A stretch of DNA of 64,000 nt, taken from the NCBI GenBank assembly GCA_911728455.2, contig OU452225.1, forward strand, positions 10,018,106 through 10,082,105, given 5' to 3'. The notes below the pieces were generated by a model. That model was not told the origin of the DNA and did no database searches. It worked only from the letters and a program-made list of their open reading frames with translations. The stretch is from Marthasterias glacialis. Lineage: Eukaryota; Echinodermata; Asteroidea; Forcipulatida; Asteriidae. Positions 12,701-22,000 of the stretch are shown in pieces; the first letter of the stretch is position 1; each line of letters starts with the position of its first letter. The translations under genes and the position numbers were made by a program.

Positions 12701-15700
12701 ACATTTTAATGCCTTATATTGATATTTTTACACCTTTAATTTTTTTGTGTCATTGTAGTTATTGTTTCTTTTATGCAGATGTTTGTTTATTTTTGTTAAT
12801 TGCTAGAATGTTTATAATTTTGCACTTTTATAATATATTTTCGAAGCACCTGGAGTGTCATTTTAGGCAGGTTTGGGTGCAATACAAATTTTAATTATTA
12901 TTATTTATAACTGGATCATTGTTTAATTGGAGAGTGCAGTGTTGGAGTTACCCCAAAACTTATAATCTCAATTATCCATTGCTCATCATTAGATTTCCAG
13001 TGATTGCCATTGCTTTGTGAATTAAAGACACATAACACATTCTTGGGAATTAATCAATTATGTATATTAAGGTGAATCTTGGGAATTAATCAATTATGTA
13101 TATTAAGGTGAATCTGATTAGTGATTATATTAGTTAATGATGGCCTGTAATTTTATCTTTAGGGCAAGGCCACTTTCATTTTGCAAAGGGCACTTCCATT
13201 GGAAAATCTGAGAATCTATGGGAAACTTTTGAAGGGGCACCAAGGCCAAGATCAGGGCAATAGAGGCCATGGCCTCTGTGTGGCCTTAACATATTCCAGG
13301 CGTGAAAGAATGCTTGTTAGTTTCTTAGGTAGCTAGAGAGGCTATGACCAAATGACCAAATTTGGCTGTGTATTTTATACATCAACGTCACACCAGTCAT
13401 GTACAGTCATCATTACAGGTTACGCCCCTTTCACACTAAAAGTATTTCCTGAGAAATTGCAGGGAAAATTTGGTTGACCTTTTTCACATTTGAGTTGCTA
13501 ACCGTGGCAAACTTCAGGGAAATCATGGTCCATTTCCCGGGAAATGGCTACCCTTGCTTGGGAGTAGGGGTTAAGCGAGATTACCCCCGGGGTAAGCATA
13601 CCGAGTGTTGTTCATTTTCCCCTGGGAAATTGCAGCAAGTGTGATACGAACATGAGTGGGCAGTGGGGGTTAAAATTCCCCAGGAATTTCCTGGGGTTTA
13701 TGTTTCCTGGGAATTAGCTTTGTAGTGTGAACTAGGCTTTAGTCAGATGAACAGGAAAAATCAATTATGAAAGCCCTGCCATATGTAGGTGGTATTCATC
13801 ATTATCATAATGTAGGCAGGTTTTAGAGATGGTAGTCAGTGCAGGTTGTGAACGCCAGCCATCTCTATTCCTTGCTGTTCTTGACCATACTGTTCCTGCA
13901 TAAGATCTTATGTCATCCTCCATCTTCGTCTGCCTCTTCTCCTTTTCCTGTCCTTGGTCATGTTGGTTGCCACTCCTTTAGTCTTGTTGTCCATGTGTTG
14001 TCTGTTCTTCGGGCAGTGTGTCCAGCCAATCTCCATTTTTTAGCCTGTATTATTTTTCTCATGTGAAGTTTGCAACTCCAGTTTTTTTGCATATTTCCGT
14101 AGCATGTGACCCTGTAATCTGAGTGAGGTATGAAGCATGTGTCTCCCCATTGCTTTTTGTGCTGTACAATGCTTGTGTTTTCTGTTTTGTTATTGTTCAT
14201 GTTTCTGCTCTCTGTCCTGGGTGGTAGTGGACTCTGATCAAATATCCTTCTATGGAGAGAGCCATTCTCATTTCACAGTATCTCTCTGTACCATTTAAAG
14301 CAACTCCACCCAGTACTCATCTTTGTAGAAACTTCTTTTTTTGTGTGTTAAAATCCATTTTTACTGTTTGGCCCAGGTTGTGTGTTCTGTTACACTACTG
14401 ATCTCTTGATCCTCAACTGTTATTGTTTCATGAGTTTTCCATATACTTTGTCTTTCCCTTGTGCATTTTCAACCTTTTGTTTTTACTTTTACTGTTTAGT
14501 TAATTTACCTGTGTGTCTTAATCTTTAATAGTATTAGGTTTGTTTAATTTAGGAGATATTATGACTATTGTACTGATCAATTTGTAGGTAAATTTTAAAT
14601 AATTATTAAGGAATTAATTACAACATCACAAATGTTTATAAAGCGCAAATAAGGTATGGTTGTGGAATGTGGGTGCGAATTGTGTTTGTAGAATTAGTCC
14701 ATTATGCATTCTCATATATTGCTTAATTCTAACCGTGCTAACTTTGAAATGGCTTACATATTCATTACATGCTAATTAGCCACAGCCTCTCAGCCAATGA
14801 GCAGTGGCTCATCAGACCATAGCTTTGCATTTACTGAAGCTTCATCATCAATTGCTCTTACATCACCAGTTTATAACACCACAACTCAAGAGATTACAAA
14901 CTACACTACCGAAGGTGAGATTGTCCAAACTAGAAGCCGATACAGAGGGAGGGAGTGCGGTTGCTGTATTCCCTGAAAAAAAATGCAGATACAGAGGGAG
15001 GGAGTGCGATTGTTGTATTCCCTGAAAAGATCCTGTTAAATGACAAAGTACTTTGTACAGTTTGGTAATAAAAAATATTGTAAGGATGATTCGTTTTTAT
15101 CCGAAAACTTACTAAACATACAGTACTAATGCCCCAGAGATTCACTGTCGTTGTACTGTCAATTAATGAAGTTGAGAAAATAGCATTTGATGAAGACTCC
15201 CCATATCAACTGTTTATTTTGACTGTTGCAGTAGAAATAAGCCTGTGGTAGAAAACGCTTTTCTTTGTTTACATAAGATCACCTAAATTTATGAAATGTT
15301 CACAGCTTGGATGGATGATGTGTTCGGAATGAGTTTAATGGTCCAAAAAATGTCATATACTTTTTTTTTGTCTGGTCCCTTTTCTATGGTTGCACAAAGA
15401 AAATTTGTAACAGTTTGTTTAACTTGTCAAAGCTAAAAGTAAGTTGATTATGGAACATCAACCACTAAGAATATTTGTATTGTTTTCCCTGAAAAACTAT
15501 GTAATAAGTCTTGAATTTTCTACAGACACCCCCACCCCCCCGACACACACAAACTCATGTTGACAAATTCAATGGTATCATTGTCTCAAGTTGGTATCAT
15601 TGGTATCAATGTCTCTTTTCGTGTTTTTTGCACAAGGTTTTGTTTACTTCATTTTACTAACTGCTGCCTGATGACTTTACAATTAACAAGTTGCTTACTT

Positions 15701-15909
15701 GCTTTTGTTTGTTTGTTGGGTTGTTTGTTTGTATGTCTGTTTGTATGTTGGGTTTGTTGGGTTGTTTGTTTGTTTGTCTGTTTGTTTGTTGGGTTTGTTG
15801 GGTTGTTTGTTTGTTGGGTTGTTTGTTTGTTTGTTTGTTTGTTTGTTTGTTTGTTTGTTTGTTTCTTGGTTTGTTTTTGTGTTGTTGTTGTTGTTGTTGC
15901 TGTTGTTGC

Positions 15910-15956
<47 letters not shown>

Positions 15957-18900
15957 TTTTTTTTTGGGGGGGGGGGTATAATCCTGATCATGGTTGTACA
16001 TGTAATACAGCATAGATCTAAAGATGTATATTTAATGGCAGTGTGGTACATGTAGGTCTTTAAACTGGTCTTGGTTGCCTCTGTTTTGGACCTCCATGTG
16101 TGTACCAGCCAGCCCCCTCCCTCAAAAATAAATAAATAAATAAATGAATAAAAAAACAGTGGGGAAAATTCAGACAAAATAATCTTTTCAATAGAAACTG
16201 AAAACTGGAAGTTGTAATTTTATCTGTGTACAATTTCGGCCAAATCAACCCCTCTACCCCGCCCCTTTGAGTCTCCATATATGCCTTTGTGGACCTCCAT
16301 ATCTAAGTTTTTGTCTCATTCTACCCCCACACCTGCTATCCCTGCCATCTGGGTTTTATTGACTAAGGTACATGTACATGTATTGCAGAGTGTTGTATCA
16401 GAGTCCTCAAGTCTGTGTCCATGGTCTCAGTGTTGAGTCTTTGTCCAAGACCTGAGTTATTTTGGTCAAGCCCGAGTCAGTGTTCCACTCACAAGCCAAA
16501 TTAAAAATAGTACTTATGATCAGGAAACAAGATGATGAATTAAATGTCAACTTTCTTCAGTTTCTTAAATTTAAAAGAAGAAAGGAAAGCATTAAATTTT
16601 CTTATTTTCTAAAAAATTTTTCTTTTATGAAGTTGAACTCCTCTCTCAATTAACCATCAATGTTTCCCTTATAAATGGAAATTTCACAATTCAATATTTT
16701 AAAGTCTGGAGTCATAAAACACTGATGTGCTGATTTGACATCAGTAGCTTTTCTGTCAATTGGACTTCGATCCAGTTGTACTTTTAACAGTATGTTTGTT
16801 TAAACATTATTCCTCCATGTTCCAATCCTCCATTTGAAATTGTGATTGAAACGAATGTAAAAAAAAAATTGCAGAAAAGTTCAACAGTAATATTTTCAAA
16901 AGACAATATACATCGGTGTAAACTTGTAATATGTAATTCAGGTGTATCACTGAAAAAAATATTGTATTTGATAGCTAGCAGAGATATCTTTACAAGTAAA
17001 ATTACATTTAACGTTTTTAACCCACACACAATTGACTTCTCAATTAATTTCTTTTAACAGGAAATACGACTATACTGCCACCAATTGTAACATCGAAACC
17101 CCCAGTGGGGACTGGTACGTCTTTTATAATTCTGTATGCATTACGTATTCTGTATACTTTAATAAACTGTTTTTGGGTGAACAAAGAAAAATTGACTGGA
17201 GCGGGATTCGAACCTGCAACCACTAGTTTAATGTACCAACGCTCCACCAACTGAGCTATCTAGCCCTAATGTTGGCGGTTTCCCTATTTTGTCAATATCT
17301 TTGTTCGGGGGTGCCAGTCAGAAGCCATACAACCGGTTACTGCCGTGTAGCCAGGGATCACACCCCATAATACACGATAGAACCATAGAGGGTTTTTACT
17401 TATATGTAAATTACTGTAATAATCATGATCTGATGTTGTTTTTTACAGCTACTTGGAAGATCGTGCTCATTGTTATAGCAGTAGTGGTTGGTGGCGCTCT
17501 TGTGATCATCGCTGTTATGTATTTCATAAAACACTTGGGATGGTTTGGATGGGTCAAGTGAGTACCCTTTGTTGACATGTTCCTTGTCTACAACAGCAAT
17601 AATGAATACTGACATTCTCATCATACCAAATGGAACCAGATTGTTTTTCCATTCAACCACAATTTGGTCCCAGTGATGTGAACAGGCAAAAAACAAGACG
17701 TCTGTACCAAAGATGATGGAGCGCCGAAGGCGCAACATGGGGACGTGGAGCTCTATCTATTGTTGGAACGTGAAATAGGCATGGGCACCATGTTTTGTTT
17801 TGTTTCCCATTGATAGCAATAGTCATTGTCTGCACTGATGTGCACTGATCTATTGTTGTACCAAAAGAGTTAGTTGCTGAAATGGCGTCCAGTTGGATTT
17901 CACATTTCAGCCTCTATAATCTTTGGTCTATGCGAAGATTGAAATCTAGCTTTTTAAAAAATGTTCTCATAAAACATTGATCTTTTGTTTGTTCAATGAA
18001 CTGGTTCTATCCTGTTGGTAAGTGATGAGGTTTTGGAGCCGGAAGTGCAGTGTAACATATGCTCATAATGTACATGTTTCTATACCATATGTTTACAATG
18101 CACTTCTGGCTCCAAAACGTCATCCATTACCAACAGGACCTCAGTTCATGTTATGATTTTGCAGTCCTCTTCTTGTACAAGAGACTTCCTTTATTCCTTT
18201 ATTCCTTTATTCATAATTTGTAGAAATTATTTGAGAATCGTGTGTTTACTGAGTTAACAATGCTATCCTGTTACACTTCACAGCAATCAGATAGCTCCAG
18301 CAATAGGACTACTACTTGGCAAACTACATTCAGAGTGTAAAATTCTCCCGCAAATTTGAACATTTGGACCCAATAAAATGTGCCGTGTTATTTCCTTCAC
18401 TCAATAATGAGGTTCCCAGTAGTTGGGATAATATGCCAGAGACTTGTACAATCTATAGGAGAAAACCTCGGGTGGCTGGTTTAATTGCCCCTAGCAACAA
18501 TCGTCATGGTAGCCACAGCACTGTGACAATAGACTCCATCTTTGTCGAGTCCCCTGTACTTGTGCAATGTTAATAATGTATACTGATTCAACTATGACAA
18601 AAATGGACCAGAATAATTGCCCTTTCAGCCTCACTTTGGTTACATTGTTTTAATTGGGGGTAATAGAAGATGGATGCCTTATGTTAAAGGTATATAGACC
18701 TTATGCATTGACGTCAATCCACAATCACCTGATAGCGTATCATGGCCGAGCGGTCTAGTGCACTGGACTCAAGTTCTGGTGGTCAAGTCATCGGGGTGTG
18801 GGTTTGAATCCCGGTCATGACACTCGTGCCCTTGAGCAAGATGCTTGACTATAATTGCTTTTCTGCGAGGGTAGAGGTTGATATTGTGTTTAAAAAAACC

Positions 18901-19037
18901 TTCGGATCGCCACGGCAGCTCGGGGCTGTATACTCCCCAGGGAGCTGAGAAAGATTACAGGAATGTTATTGGCCCAGTGATCAGGGCACTCATGTAATGT
19001 GCATTGAGATGTTGTGAAATGTGCTATATAAGAAATA

Positions 19038-19073
<36 letters not shown>

Positions 19074-22000
19074 AGAGGTAAAATCAGTGAAACAATAGAA
19101 ATGCACATATTTGTGCGGTGCACAGGATAAGCCACTATTTTTAAATCTACATTTAACGGTCCATCAGCCAAAATGGTCACCATGGCAACCAACAATCACA
19201 GTAACCCTTTGCAAAGCTTTGCGAGTTAGATTTGAATAAGGTCTGGTACAATGACTTGCTTACAATCACTGTTGCTTTAAATTAATACTACATAAAAGGT
19301 TTAAATGTAACATTTCAATCTTCAATTTTTAATCCAAAAAGTCAAGATTTCAAATGGAGGCACGGGGGGGGGGAGGGGGGGGGGGGCATCAATTTGGGTG
19401 CCCCATGCCCCAACCCATCATTTACGCCACTACATTCAAATTTAAACTTGCAATTGTCTTATTAGATACTTGAAATGCAAATGGCTTATTATTATTTTGA
19501 TATACCGCAACCTACAACTCCTCTGGCACCCATTTAACTGTTTCACCTGTCTCGTTTCTACAGTAAAGTTAATGCGGATGAAGCAGCTGCAGTGGCATTA
19601 GCAGAAGTACCAGCCGGGAATGGTAAGATTACAGTTGAGAAACATCTTCGACCTGGAAGTATTGAGTTAACGCCGGTGGTGGCTTCGCAAAATACCCCAT
19701 CCTGCAATACTTCTGCTCCATGTAAGCACTATTAAAGCCCCAGCTCAACATTGGTAAACTGACAGTAAATGTTTAAATTTTTTGCACAAATCAAGATATT
19801 TGTAACGAAAACCAACCCTGTGAAAATGTCAGCTCATTTTATTGTTTTATTTGCAAGAAAACAGTACAAATGCATTCAGCATTTTTGTACGCATTCCTAT
19901 AGGCAGTTTTCGTCTCACTGAGACGAAAACTAAGCTTGGATCTTATTTCATTTATTATTTAAAAACGATAACACTTCAGGCAGAAACATTTCAAGGAAAG
20001 TTTTTAATCATCATTGTCTTTATACCATGCAAGGTATATGTAAATCTGTGAACATTTATGTTTTTCTTCTTACCGATGTTAAGCTGGGCCTTTAAAGTCC
20101 ATGTGTTCTACAGTTCAGTTGCACTATCATTTTGTGGTGACATCTTCTTGCCATTTCTTTTGTATGCATTGCTCTTTCTTCAGTCGTTTTCTATGCTTAT
20201 TTTAAGGAGCCAGTAAGAATACTTGCCCAGTACTTTTTCACTTAGTAAACACGACTGATTTCAGATTGTCAATTGCAGCAGGCATTTACCATTGACCAGC
20301 TTATCCAAAAATGGAAATTTTCTACTTTTCTCAAACAGATGTTTTTAGTGAATGCATTTTAAGGTCAGAAAGGCCAACTAAATACAAGGAACTTTGAAAA
20401 AGTTTCTTGGAAATTCTTAAGTGATATTTTTCTTAGAAATGTTCAGTGATCTTTCAGCTAGTAAGTTACACACCGTAATCTCATTTTATGATTTTTAATG
20501 TTAGTTTACTTTTATTATTTTGCAGTTCCACAATGTCACTCAGAAAATTATATGTCTGTTTAAGTGAGAAAATCTCTTGTCAAATTTCAACTCTTGGCAA
20601 TCTGCCAGAAACGTTGTTTGTCGGCCAAGGCGTCAGATTTGGAAGGGGGTTGTTGGTAAATGAGGGGGGGGGGGCAAAGAATCATTTTGGGTTTTTTGGT
20701 GGGGGTGGGGGGGGGCAATCGATATTTGATTTCCAATGCTTCAAACACATCAAGTGAAGACTTTTTAAAATAAACATTGATGCTAGTGGAGAAGGTTTTA
20801 AAGAACCTAAATTTGATCTATTAATATTCAGTTTTAGCATAGAGCAAGGACCAGTTTTAGTGTGTGAGTTTGTGGCAAAAAGTAAGGAGGGGGAGGGTGG
20901 GGAGGGCAAAGAAATGCTTTGGAGTGCAAGTGGCCCCTTTATCCCACCCCACCCCCAGCACTGCCATTATATATTTTTTACAGCTTATATATTAAGTAAA
21001 ATTTGAAACTTTGCATGGTGGGAATACAATCTAATTTAATCTTACATGCAGTGTAGTATATTACAGCCACAAAGTCTTTCATTAAACATGAACAAATCAT
21101 TTTACTGTGACACAAAGATAATTTGTGTATGGTTTCTGTGAAGTCATTTCCATCTCAAAGACCATCCGGCTCTTGCATTGCCGACCCAGCTATGTTGATA
21201 AATTTCACACCATCTTAACACCGTTGCCATGGTATTCATATTAATAATTTGCCATTAAAAGGGTAGACTATAGGACTGGTAAAACCGATAGTGCATACCT
21301 AGTACTAACTTTATAAAAATTAAGCTTTTAGACTGAAACTAAACAATAATGTTTAAATCCTTACCAATCCTGTATATTGCCTTTAAACATGAACAAATAA
21401 TTTTACTGTGACATAAAGATAAGGTTTTTTAATGATTGCTGTGAAGTCATTTCCAGCTCAAAGACGATCAAGCTCCACTTTTGATTAATTTCACACCATC
21501 TTAACATTGGTGCCATGTTATTTATATTCATAAGTTGCCATTAATTCTCTTTTCTGCTTGTTGTGTCTCCGTAGTACTTTGTCTCTATTTCGGAGTCATT
21601 TTTCAGCTATCGTTCTGCACCATTTCACATCTTAACTAATGTTCAAACTAATTAAACAAATGGCATCCTCCTCACAAGGATTGCTTCACAAGTATGAAAT
21701 GTGAAAGTTGAGTTTTAATTCTCTAGAAATCTGAGAATTAATTTGCTGTTTTTTGACGGTCGGAGAGATTTTGTTGAAAAACACTTTAACAAGTTGAAGT
21801 CAGTCAGTCGATGAATGATAATACAATCCAGGCATGCAACTTGTTTAGTTGATCAGCAGCTGATTACCTCGTTGTTGGTTTCTCAGCTGTTTCATTGAAA
21901 CAGTACAAAGTCTTACTGTGCCTAGAAAGTTTGTTTTGTTGTGACAAATTACAATTGCATGCTCGCACAATTGGTTAATATTTGTTGAGAAGTTGTGAAA

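Noticed and set aside
15557..16177. Several long frames rich in Cys/Val/Phe or Asn/Gln/Lys on both strands
   Set aside because: All are produced by the (GTTT)n-(GTT)n microsatellite.
17193..17265. Functional tRNA gene on the minus strand
   Set aside because: The anticodon loop lacks U33, stems contain mismatches, and flanking sequence is shared with another copy at 59147, so it is a SINE head.
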